Of a DNA stretch of 42,573 nucleotides, positions 1-7,897 are shown piece by piece. Made by a program: the position numbers and the translations under genes. This DNA comes from Marinicella sp. (GTDB lineage: Bacteria > Pseudomonadota > Gammaproteobacteria > Xanthomonadales > Marinicellaceae), in assembly GCA_028284365.1 (NCBI GenBank), contig JANQRW010000073.1:1-42573 (forward strand), read 5' to 3'. The number at the start of each line of letters is the position of its first letter. The stretch's first letter is position 1. The notes beneath the pieces were generated by a model. That model searched no databases, had not been told where the DNA came from, and saw only the letters and a list, made by a program, of their open reading frames with translations.

Positions 1-135
1 GTTTTTTATCAACCGGTTTTTTATCAACCGGTTTTTTATCAACCGGTTTTTTATCAACCGGTTTTTTATCAACCGGTTTTTTATCAACCGGTTTCTTATC
101 GACCGGTTTCTTATCGACCGGTTTCTTATCGACCG
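1..135 (-). repeat. 15-bp tandem repeat coding (PVDKK)n in the rne tail
   Basis: Nine head-to-tail 15-bp units fill the first 135 bases. Units 1-6 (1-90) are identical (gttttttatcaaccg) and units 7-9 (91-135) are a variant (gtttcttatcgaccg). The differences are synonymous, since both variants read PVDKK on the minus strand in the rne frame. The array runs off the left edge, so the copy number is a minimum. The identity of six units suggests recent expansion by slippage. Confidence 0.95.
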
Positions 136-2458
136 GTTTCGAGCCAGTTTTTGTCGCAAAATCAGAGTTGTTGTTTTCTTGAGTTTGCTTATCCTGTAAA
201 GATTTACCCTCAACATTGATGCTGTCAATGGGTCTCGGTTTTTTGGCGCCTGAAGGTACTTTAGGTTCTTTTTTAGCAGCCAAATCTGCCACGCTACCTA
301 AAGGCCTGCTCATTTTCTTGGCATCAACTACATTACTTTCGTTTTCAGGTTGATCTTGTCTTTTATCACGACTTTGATTTTTGTTGCCATAAATAGATTT
401 GGTGTTTTTTGATTGTGGCTTGTTGTTTTGGTTTTTAGATTGGTTGTTGACCTTTTTACTGGCACCAGATTTTTGTTGTTGCTGGTTTTTGTTGGCTCCT
501 TTTTGTGGCTGTTGTTTCTGAGCAGCCTGGTTTTGTTGTTGCCTCTTTTGGTTGTGATTTTTCTGGCCTTGGTTTTTAGCACCTTGTTTGTTATTAGGTT
601 GATTTTTATTGTGCTGTTGTTTCTTTGGTTGTTGCTTTTGAGGCTGTTGTTTCTTCTGCTGATTAGAGTGAGCAGGTTTCTTCGTGCCTTGCTTTTGGTT
701 GTTTTTGTATTTACCTTGCGTATTTTTATTGTGTTTGTTGTAAGGTTTCTTTTTGTGGTGAGGTTTCTTATATGACTTTTTCTTAGCTGGTTTTTTGTTG
801 TTAGCAAATATGCTTTTGAACCAGGACGATATTGTCAGGCCTATAGAGCGTTTCGGTGCCTGATCTTTGGGTTTAACCATTCTTAAAGCTGGGTTTTCAA
901 CCGTTGGTGCAGGTGGATCAATCGAAACTGGCTTGTGGCAGTCTTCAGGTTTGACAAGCTCAATTGAATCAACGTTGATGTTAGATTCATTGGTGTTCAA
1001 ACGCTGAACGTGGAAATCTGGAAAACTCAGGTTCTCATTTGAAATGATCGAAACCTGAACCCCATGACGGCTTTCCATTTCGGATAATTCGGTGCGCTTT
1101 TCATTCAGTATTTTGTTGGTAGTATCTACAGGTGCTTGGATGATGACGCGACCAGTTTTTGGCTTAATCATTTCTTCTTCAGTCAACCTGATGATAGAAA
1201 TTACCAGTGAATCCATAGAGCGAATATAACCGTGACCACCACATGTTGGGCAGGTTATCTGGCTTGAATCTGAGATTGATGAACGCAGTCTTTGGCGCGA
1301 CATTTCTAACAAGCCGAACTTTGAGATCTTGCCAATTTGGACACGGGCACGATCAGATTCGGCGGCATCACGCATGCGGTTTTCAACCTCGCGTTGATTC
1401 TTATGGTTGCGCATATCAATGAAATCAATCACCACCAAACCACCTAAATCACGAATTTTAAGTTGCCTTACAATTTCATCCGCAGCTTCTAAATTGGTGT
1501 TCAGAGCAGTGGTTTCAACGTCTATACCCTTGGTTGCTTTAGCTGAATTGATGTCAATCGAGAGCAAAGCTTCAGTTTGATCAATCACCAAAGCACCACC
1601 CGATGGTAGCTTGACTTCACGTTCGAATGCTGATTGTATTTGGCGCTCTATTTGATACCTTGAAAACAAGGGTGTGTTGTCATTGTAGTAAGACAGTTTT
1701 TTCAAATTATGCGGCATAACCTGTTGCATGAATTCGCGAGCTTTTTCATATGACTCACGATCATCAATCAATATTTCGCCTATGTCAGGTTGTAAGTAAT
1801 CTCGCAATGCTCTGATAAACAAGTCACTTTCCTGGTAAATAAAGAATGGCCCTTTTTTCTGTTTGGCTGTGGTTTGGATGGCCTCCCAAACTTGCTTCAG
1901 GTAACTGAAATCCCAATGCAGCTCTTCAAATGTTCGCCCCAAGCCTGCGGTTCTGATGATAACACCGTCATTTTTAGGGATTTCAAGGCGGCGCATGATG
2001 TCTTGTAAATGCGCGCGTTTTTCGCCTCTGATTTGACGTGAAATGCCTCCAGCACGATTATTGCCAGGCATATAAACCAAATACCTGCCTGCCAATGAAA
2101 TAAACGTACTTAAGGCCGCACCTTTGTTGCCACGTTCTTCCTTATTAACCTGAACAATGATTTCATCGCCTTCAGATAAGGCTTCATTGATGGGTAGCCT
2201 TGCTTTTCCTTTTGGAGCTTGTTTGCAATAAGCCGGACTGATTTCCTTGTAGGGTAAAAAACCATGTCTTTCAGAACCGTAATTCACAAAACAGGCTTCC
2301 AATGATGGCTCAATTCGAGTGATTTTGGCTTTGTATATATTGCCTTTCTTGCGGTAATGACCCGCTGAGTCGATATCTAAATCGTAGAGTTTCTGACCAT
2401 CGGCGATTGCCACCCGAATTTCATCGGTATGGGTCGCGTTGATTAACATTCTTTTCAT
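1..2458 (-). CDS. rne: Ribonuclease E, 3' end cut by window edge
   Basis: This is the endoribonuclease that starts mRNA decay and matures rRNA and tRNA, and in the family it scaffolds the degradosome at the inner membrane. The reading frame opens at the ATG at 2458 (MKRMLINATHTDEIRVAIADG) and stays open for 819 codons to the window edge, so the stop is missing. An S1-type segment follows the N-terminus (about residues 35-120). The catalytic Mg-binding aspartates sit in SIDINSAKAT (D302) and VVIDFIDM (D345), and the Zn-link is CPTCGGHG (C403, C406). These lie one residue from their E. coli counterparts. Beyond about residue 500 the protein is a Lys/Gln/Asn-rich disordered tail, which makes it RNase E rather than RNase G. 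The tail ends at the edge in a PVDKK pentapeptide array. It is divergent from rluC, the usual gammaproteobacterial arrangement. Confidence 0.96.
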   Translation of the reverse strand, partial: MKRMLINATHTDEIRVAIADGQKLYDLDIDSAGHYRKKGNIYKAKITRIEPSLEACFVNYGSERHGFLPYKEISPAYCKQAPKGKARLPINEALSEGDEIIVQVNKEERGNKGAALSTFISLAGRYLVYMPGNNRAGGISRQIRGEKRAHLQDIMRRLEIPKNDGVIIRTAGLGRTFEELHWDFSYLKQVWEAIQTTAKQKKGPFFIYQESDLFIRALRDYLQPDIGEILIDDRESYEKAREFMQQVMPHNLKKLSYYNDNTPLFSRYQIERQIQSAFEREVKLPSGGALVIDQTEALLSIDINSAKATKGIDVETTALNTNLEAADEIVRQLKIRDLGGLVVIDFIDMRNHKNQREVENRMRDAAESDRARVQIGKISKFGLLEMSRQRLRSSISDSSQITCPTCGGHGYIRSMDSLVISIIRLTEEEMIKPKTGRVIIQAPVDTTNKILNEKRTELSEMESRHGVQVSIISNENLSFPDFHVQRLNTNESNINVDSIELVKPEDCHKPVSIDPPAPTVENPALRMVKPKDQAPKRSIGLTISSWFKSIFANNKKPAKKKSYKKPHHKKKPYNKHNKNTQGKYKNNQKQGTKKPAHSNQQKKQQPQKQQPKKQQHNKNQPNNKQGAKNQGQKNHNQKRQQQNQAAQKQQPQKGANKNQQQQKSGASKKVNNQSKNQNNKPQSKNTKSIYGNKNQSRDKRQDQPENESNVVDAKKMSRPLGSVADLAAKKEPKVPSGAKKPRPIDSINVEGKSLQDKQTQENNNSDFATKTGSKPVDKKPVDKKPVDKKPVDKKPVDKKPVDKKPVDKKPVDKKPVDKK

Positions 2459-2953
2459 CTGTATTCCTTTTGTTATCAGGAACGATGAGCCTTTCAGTGA
2501 TGTCAAATAAGCACAATTGTGGCTTTAACTAGCCAATCGGGCGGTTAAAGCTGTTTTCGATGTCGCAGTTATTGATGTTGAGCCAAACAGTGATGGCTGT
2601 TTTTGTTACCAGCCTGTTAATACTCATTGGCTGATTTTTTCCCACTCGCGTTGTTATTGGTTCGCTTATCGTTGGTTATTTTCTGTAATTGATAACCATT
2701 ATTTATGTTATTTTTGACTGAAATGGTTTTCGTTCCATTCAGTGTGTTTATCATCTATCCAATGATTAAAATGTTCCTGCGAATACTTCATCGACTCCTT
2801 GGAACTAAACAGTTTTAAATCTTTTGCGTTCGGCAATTACATATGTTTTGTGCCGATAATTTTCATGTCTTGATCAGCCACTGGCTTCAAGATGCGCGAG
2901 ATTTTAACATTTTTTTACCTTATTCACAGGATTATCTGTTAAAACAGCGGCAC
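2459..2953. promoter_or_regulatory. rne/rluC divergent leader region with hairpin
   Basis: About 495 bp separate the rne and rluC starts, with no credible gene inside. An 8-bp perfect inverted repeat (gctttaac at 2522-2529, gttaaagc at 2544-2551) would form a stem in the rne leader 64-93 nt upstream of the rne start. In E. coli the long rne 5' UTR folds into hairpins through which RNase E autoregulates its own mRNA. A similar role here is inferred from position and length only. I could not assign promoters for either gene with confidence. Confidence 0.45.
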
Positions 2954-3844
2954 ATGAGCGAAAAGCCTGCAAAAAAACCTGTTTTGCTTGTTTCAAATAA
3001 TGAGGCAGGTCAGCGTGTGGACAACTATTTGTTCAAACACCGTAAACAATTGGCTAAGACAACTTGCTATAAATTGATGCGTAAAGGACAAATCCGAGTC
3101 AATGGTAAAAGAGTTAAGCCCATGTATAAATTAAGTGTGGGCGATGAAGTTCGTATACCACCCTTTGTTTACTTTGTTGATACGCCTGAAATAAAAGTTT
3201 CCACATCAGAACAAGACCGATTACTGAATACAATGTTATTCGAAGATAATGATTATTTGGTGCTTAACAAGCCTGCTGGTATAGCCGTTCATAAAGGCAC
3301 TGGGTTTAATGTTGGTGTCATTGAGATTGTCAGATCAGTCATTGAGTATAAAGATGTTCAATTAGCTCATCGGTTGGATAAAGACACCAGTGGGTGTTTG
3401 TTATTAGCCAAGAATCGACAGGCCTTGTTGCGTTTTCAAGCGGCTATGAAAGAACAAGCTGTTGAGAAAACGTATACAGCCATTCTAAGTGGAACACTCG
3501 ATAAAGAGGTTGTTGTTGACAAAGCATTGAACACATCTAACCGGATCAACAGTATGAGAACAGTGGTCATTGACCCAAATGGTCAAGCAGCCAAAACGAT
3601 TTTTTCCCCAATCAAATCAAACAGCGACATAACCCTTTGTCAATGCCAGATTTTTCATGGCAGAACTCACCAAATAAGGGTACACGCACAAGACCTAGGT
3701 CATCCTGTTTTGGGAGACTCGATTTATGGTCAATTCAATGAACAGTTTGATCGTTTGTTGTATCTGCATGCAAGCCAACTTAAATGCTCAAAGTACCTGT
3801 TCCAAGCTGAAACGCCGAGTGAATTTGGTGTTCTCTTTGAGTAA
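2954..3844 (+). CDS. rluC: 23S rRNA pseudouridine synthase RluC
   Basis: RluC isomerises specific uridines of 23S rRNA (955, 2504 and 2580 in E. coli) to pseudouridine in the cytoplasm. The 296-residue protein has an N-terminal S4 RNA-binding domain (about residues 18-75, with GQRVDNYL and KGQIRVNGKRVKP). The RluA-family catalytic domain follows, with the signature HRLDKDTSG and the likely catalytic aspartate D142, and later a GRTHQIRVH block. The frame can be extended upstream to 2843, but the ATG at 2954 (MSEKPAKKPV) matches the family length and places the S4 domain normally. It is divergent from rne, which strongly supports RluC over RluD or RluA. Confidence 0.93.
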   Translation: MSEKPAKKPVLLVSNNEAGQRVDNYLFKHRKQLAKTTCYKLMRKGQIRVNGKRVKPMYKLSVGDEVRIPPFVYFVDTPEIKVSTSEQDRLLNTMLFEDNDYLVLNKPAGIAVHKGTGFNVGVIEIVRSVIEYKDVQLAHRLDKDTSGCLLLAKNRQALLRFQAAMKEQAVEKTYTAILSGTLDKEVVVDKALNTSNRINSMRTVVIDPNGQAAKTIFSPIKSNSDITLCQCQIFHGRTHQIRVHAQDLGHPVLGDSIYGQFNEQFDRLLYLHASQLKCSKYLFQAETPSEFGVLFE

Positions 3845-3923
3845 AACATGACCTCAGGGCTATTTTTTTTAAATCCCAAAGTTGTGTATGATGAAGGTCT
3901 TCTACCTGTTACTTTTAATCAAA

Positions 3924-5549
3924 ATGAAAAATCCCAAATTTTCACTTATCACCGTTATTGGTTCGTTGATGTTGAGCTCTTTTACAGTTGTATCCGCGGA
4001 TAGCCAAACGCCCAAAAGATTTGAAGCACACATGAACTTTTTGGCTTCAGATTTACTCAGAGGCAGGGATACAGGTTCAAGAGGGCATGAAATTGCTTCG
4101 GAATACATAGCTTCAGAATTTGCAAAAATGGGGATCATGCCTGCTGGTGATAACGGCAGCTACATGCAAAGAATTGAATTTAAGTCAGCGCTTCTGGATG
4201 TCAATTCGCCTGAAATGTATCTGGAAAAAAATGGACAACAACACAGTCTTGAATTTTTAGATGATTTTATGGTTGGAGCGAATGTTAACCGTACGCAGTC
4301 TGAGGTAACCGGTGAATTGGTTTTTGCAGGTTTTGGTATTGAGGCCCCATTCTTGAATTATTCAGATTTTTCTGGTATCGACTTAAAAGGTAAGATTGCA
4401 GTGGTGCTTGCTGGTAAACCTAATGATTTTCCCAGTGAAGAAGGAGCTCATTATTCTTCAATGGGTACCAAGGCTTTGGTCAAAAGTGGTGCCATCGGTG
4501 TGATTTCACTCAGAACACCGCTTGCAGAGAAGATATTTCCATTTTCCAGAGCCAAAAACTACATCAAAAAACCAAGAATAAAATGGGTGGAAAGTAGTGG
4601 GGATGTTCATAATGGTTATCCAGAAATTTTGGGTTCAGCCATGTTAAGTATGGAAGCCAGTAAAAAATTGATGCAATTAGCTGGCATTGATATAGAAAAA
4701 ATCTACCAACAAATTGAAAACAATGAACGGCCCAAAGGACAAAATTTAGGTATTAAAGCCACCATCAGTTATGCCTCAACTCACTCCAGCGTTACCAGCC
4801 CTAATGTGGTTGGTATTTTAGAGGGTTCTGATCCAGAATTGAAAAATGAATATGTTTTACTCAGTGCTCACACTGATCACATAGGCGTGGCAACTCACAT
4901 TGATTTGGGTGATAAGATAAACAATGGTGCTATGGACAATGCCGCTGGTGTATCGACTTTATTAGAAATGGCACATCAAATAACTCAATCAGGTCAGCGA
5001 CCTAAACGATCATTGTTGTTTACCATGGTAACTGCTGAGGAGAAAGGGTTATTGGGTTCTGATTATTTTGCCAATAATCCAACTGTTCCACTTGAATCAA
5101 TTGTGGCTAATGTTAATTTGGATATGCCTGTTTTGACCAATAAATTTGACCAACTGATTGGTTTTGGCGCACAACACAGCAGCCTGTGGGGGGTCATAGC
5201 CGAGGCCGCTTCTAATGAGAACATGAAACTTATTCCAGATCCCATGCCTGAGCAAAGCATTTTTGTGCGCAGCGATCAATACAGTTATGTTAAAAAAGGA
5301 ATTCCTGCGGTGTTCTTGGTCACAGCTGACAATGAAAAAATGGTTTTCGACGATCACGAAATTTCCAGTGGCGATTTTATCAAAGATCATTATCACCAGC
5401 CCAGCGACCAGTTGGATTTACCTATTGATTATGATGTTGCGGCAAAATTTGTTGCAATTAACAAAGCCATCGCTGAAGAAGTGGCTAATGCTGCGCAGAG
5501 GCCAACCTGGAATAAGAACAGTTTTTTTGCAACCATAACAGAAGAGTAA
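3924..5549 (+). CDS. Exported M28 family zinc peptidase
   Basis: This is a predicted periplasmic or secreted metallo-aminopeptidase of family M28 (Zn-peptidase, often with a PA-domain insert), 541 residues. The chosen ATG (MKNPKFSLITVIGSLMLSSF) opens a clear Sec signal peptide. The frame extends 14 codons further upstream to 3882, which would bury that signal. Zinc and catalytic motifs are in order: SAHTDHIG, NNGAMDNAAG, TAEEKGLLGSD, NVNLDMP and a C-terminal HYHQPSDQ. The segment between about residues 110 and 270 (GELVFAGFGI...) is PA-domain-like. All metal ligands seem present, so it should be active. The substrate is unknown. It stands alone between rluC and the Gly-rich gene on the same strand. 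Confidence 0.9.
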   Translation: MKNPKFSLITVIGSLMLSSFTVVSADSQTPKRFEAHMNFLASDLLRGRDTGSRGHEIASEYIASEFAKMGIMPAGDNGSYMQRIEFKSALLDVNSPEMYLEKNGQQHSLEFLDDFMVGANVNRTQSEVTGELVFAGFGIEAPFLNYSDFSGIDLKGKIAVVLAGKPNDFPSEEGAHYSSMGTKALVKSGAIGVISLRTPLAEKIFPFSRAKNYIKKPRIKWVESSGDVHNGYPEILGSAMLSMEASKKLMQLAGIDIEKIYQQIENNERPKGQNLGIKATISYASTHSSVTSPNVVGILEGSDPELKNEYVLLSAHTDHIGVATHIDLGDKINNGAMDNAAGVSTLLEMAHQITQSGQRPKRSLLFTMVTAEEKGLLGSDYFANNPTVPLESIVANVNLDMPVLTNKFDQLIGFGAQHSSLWGVIAEAASNENMKLIPDPMPEQSIFVRSDQYSYVKKGIPAVFLVTADNEKMVFDDHEISSGDFIKDHYHQPSDQLDLPIDYDVAAKFVAINKAIAEEVANAAQRPTWNKNSFFATITEE

Positions 5550-5647
5550 GTGCCTGAAACCAATTGCTATATTTTAGATATTGCGGTATGCTAATTAGTC
5601 AACTTCCAAGGAAAGGTTGGTAACAATTATTTTTCTTGGGAGGGGAC

Positions 5648-7711
5648 ATGACTAAAAATTGTATATTTATTTTTGTTGGTTTAATTTATGCTGGGGTAGG
5701 GCTGACTGGAGCTGGTTGGGGCGGTTGGTCAGTCAATGAGGTTTATTCAAATCAATCTGGTTCGGTGCAATACATTGAATTGGTTGCGGATACCAATGCC
5801 AATGTAAATATAGGTGGCAGCATCATTGAATTCATTTCAGATGGTCAGGTTGGGAGTTACACAATCCCTGGTGACTTTTTTGATACCAGTCAATATTTAA
5901 TTGCCACTCAAGGGTTTGCTCAATCACCAGGAAGTGTTACACCCGACTTAATCATACAAGGCCAAATTTTTAATCCATTGTCATTGGCTTTTACCATTAA
6001 CATGGATAATGATTCTTATGGATTTGATCCGTTGGTATTACCTACAGATGATTTTTATTCTTTAAGCTTTGATGCTTCTGTTGTGCCAAATAGCCCGACA
6101 AATAATGCAGGTGAAACCGGCCAATTGGCTGAAAATCCAATTTTCCAGAATGGTTTCGATGGTTGTGATAACCCCATCATCCAATATAGAGATGCCGATA
6201 GGGATGATTTTGGTAATGCCTTTGATCGCATCACTGCATGTAAAATTTTACCCGGATACACGACCACTGTGGGTGATTGTGATGATGGTTCAAGTGATGT
6301 TTTTCCGGGCAATTCTGATCAGCCAGACTTAATGTTTGTGGATAATAATTGTGATGGTATTGATGGTGACATTAATGACAGTGTTTTTGTGGTCGTTGGC
6401 GGTAATGGTGCTGGCTTAACTCCCGATGACCCAGCTGGTGACTTGGTTGCCGCCCAGCAATTAGCCTTAGATAATAATAAATCCTGGGTTTTGGTTGGAT
6501 TGGGGCAATACACTTTTGGTTCATTTTTAGATGGAGCCGATTTATTGGCTGGGATTAATATGGCAGGTGGTTATCTCAATGCTTTTGAAAATCGAAGTGC
6601 ATCCATTTCATCTTATACAACATTGAGCACACCTTTTAATGGTGCAGAGCTATCAACTTCTATTCAACCACAAACATTTCAATATTTGCGTTTCCGTGGT
6701 GCCAATAATACGCCAGCCAGTGGAACAGCTTATGCCTTGACCATACGTGATGCAGCAGAAGTCAAGTTACAAAAAGTTATTCTTCAACCAGGTAAAGGTG
6801 GTGCTGGTATTACTGGCACAAGAGGTCAAGATGGAGCAAATGGCTCAAATGGCAGTCCCGGTGGACATGGTGTGGAAGATTCTGGTGGTTTTGGATGCAC
6901 CAGTGGCTCAAGGCCGAACGCAGGAGCTGCAGGAGGAAGTGCTTGTGGCCAACCAGGAGGTGGCGGTGGCAGGCCAGGTAAAGGCAACGTTGATGGAGAC
7001 GATGGCTCAGTGGCGATAAATCTTGGTGGCGTTGGTGGTAATGGAGGTGAAGGCAATGGTAACAATACTGATCGTCATGGGGATAATGGCAGTAATGGCA
7101 CCAATGGCAGTAATGGCACCAATGGGATGAGTGGTGTTAATTTCATAGATTTTGTCAATTTTGAATACCAAATCTCATCGGGAACAGGTGGCACAGATGG
7201 CAGTAATGGACGTGGCGGCGGCGGTGGCGGTGGCGGCGGTGGTGGTGCATTTGGATGTGATTCTTATGGCGGCGGTGGTGGTGGCGGTGCCTCTGGAGGG
7301 TGCGCCGGTACTGGCAGCGGTGGTGGGGCTGGTGGCGGTGCAAGTATTGCATTGCGATTAATTAATGCCAATGTTGATATCGAAGAATCTAACATTTTAG
7401 TATCAGAAGCAGGGGATGGCGGGTTCGGTGGCGGCAGGGGATTCGGCGGTGATGGTGGCAACGGCGGTAGTGGTGGCAGAGAAGAAGATGATTCTGGACG
7501 CGGCGGTCGCGGTGGCGATGGCGGCGATGGCGGCGATGGCGGCCAAGGCGGTGGTGGTGCCGGTGGGGCAGCTATTGGTGTGGTTTGTTTAGATGGTTCA
7601 TTGCTTAATGTTGATGCATCCACCATTTTCAATGTTCAAGGAGCAGGCTCCGGCGGATTACCAGGTGGCCAATCAGGGCAAACACTAGATACTTATCAGT
7701 GTGTTTTATAA
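5648..7711 (+). CDS. Secreted Gly-rich protein with MopE-like segment
   Basis: This 687-residue protein is exported but of unknown function. The start is the ATG at 5648, because a strong GGGAGGGG ribosome-binding site lies just upstream. An in-frame TTG at 5636 lies upstream of that site and is less likely. An N-terminal signal sequence (MTKNCIFIFVGLIYAG) is followed by GGWSVNEVYSNQSG, resembling the opening of lamin-tail-type domains. Around residues 165-245 come IFQNGFDGCD and a MopE-type Asp/Cys repeat (DADRDDFGN, DCDDGSSDVFPGN, DNNCDGIDGD), which in MopE relatives binds metal. From about residue 385 to 650 the chain is PGRS-like Gly/Asn/Ser-rich sequence with poly-Gly runs. Codon repeats there (18-bp and 9-bp units) point to slippage. 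The local rise in GC follows from glycine codons and need not mean transfer. Confidence 0.8.
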   Translation: MTKNCIFIFVGLIYAGVGLTGAGWGGWSVNEVYSNQSGSVQYIELVADTNANVNIGGSIIEFISDGQVGSYTIPGDFFDTSQYLIATQGFAQSPGSVTPDLIIQGQIFNPLSLAFTINMDNDSYGFDPLVLPTDDFYSLSFDASVVPNSPTNNAGETGQLAENPIFQNGFDGCDNPIIQYRDADRDDFGNAFDRITACKILPGYTTTVGDCDDGSSDVFPGNSDQPDLMFVDNNCDGIDGDINDSVFVVVGGNGAGLTPDDPAGDLVAAQQLALDNNKSWVLVGLGQYTFGSFLDGADLLAGINMAGGYLNAFENRSASISSYTTLSTPFNGAELSTSIQPQTFQYLRFRGANNTPASGTAYALTIRDAAEVKLQKVILQPGKGGAGITGTRGQDGANGSNGSPGGHGVEDSGGFGCTSGSRPNAGAAGGSACGQPGGGGGRPGKGNVDGDDGSVAINLGGVGGNGGEGNGNNTDRHGDNGSNGTNGSNGTNGMSGVNFIDFVNFEYQISSGTGGTDGSNGRGGGGGGGGGGGAFGCDSYGGGGGGGASGGCAGTGSGGGAGGGASIALRLINANVDIEESNILVSEAGDGGFGGGRGFGGDGGNGGSGGREEDDSGRGGRGGDGGDGGDGGQGGGGAGGAAIGVVCLDGSLLNVDASTIFNVQGAGSGGLPGGQSGQTLDTYQCVL
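7088..7123 (+). repeat. 18-bp tandem duplication in the Gly-rich gene
   Basis: Two adjacent perfect copies of an 18-bp unit (ggcagtaatggcaccaat) encode GSNGTN twice within the Gly-rich tail. A second short array of 9-bp gatggcggc units lies near 7515-7545. Both keep the reading frame. Confidence 0.85.
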
Positions 7712-7724
7712 AAAAGAGCTTTTG

Positions 7725-7834
7725 ATGAGAGTCAATTTGAAATATTTGATATTTTTGTGTTTTTAGTATCGAATCATGTTTTGGCAGACATGAATGGTTG
7801 GTTGGTGAATGAAATTTATTCCAATCAAGAATGA
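7725..7834 (+). pseudogene. Decayed 5' remnant of a paralogue of the Gly-rich gene
   Basis: An ATG at 7725 opens MRVNLKYLIFLCF and then stops. After a shift of frame the sequence continues SNHVLADMNGWLVNEIYSNQE before a TGA at 7832-7834. The second part matches GGWSVNEVYSNQSG at the mature N-terminus of the protein just upstream, and the first part is a signal-peptide core ending in a plausible V-L-A cleavage site. I read it as the first ~35 codons of a second copy of that gene, broken by a frameshift and otherwise deleted. The match was seen by eye. Confidence 0.65.
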
Positions 7835-7897
7835 ATTCATTTAAATTGCCTCAAATACTTTATACTAGTGGACGGGAAACACAACAGGACAGATGTT

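Noticed and set aside
1-135. Regular short repeats resembling a CRISPR array
   Set aside because: The units are head to tail without spacers and encode PVDKK in the rne frame.
413-775. Leu/Val-rich open frame on the plus strand
   Set aside because: It is the antisense shadow of the Lys/Gln/Asn-rich rne tail, and a third frame there (328-807, minus) is also a shadow.
6826-7632. Pro- or His-rich frames opposite the Gly-rich gene
   Set aside because: They are complements of glycine codons, without ribosome-binding sites.
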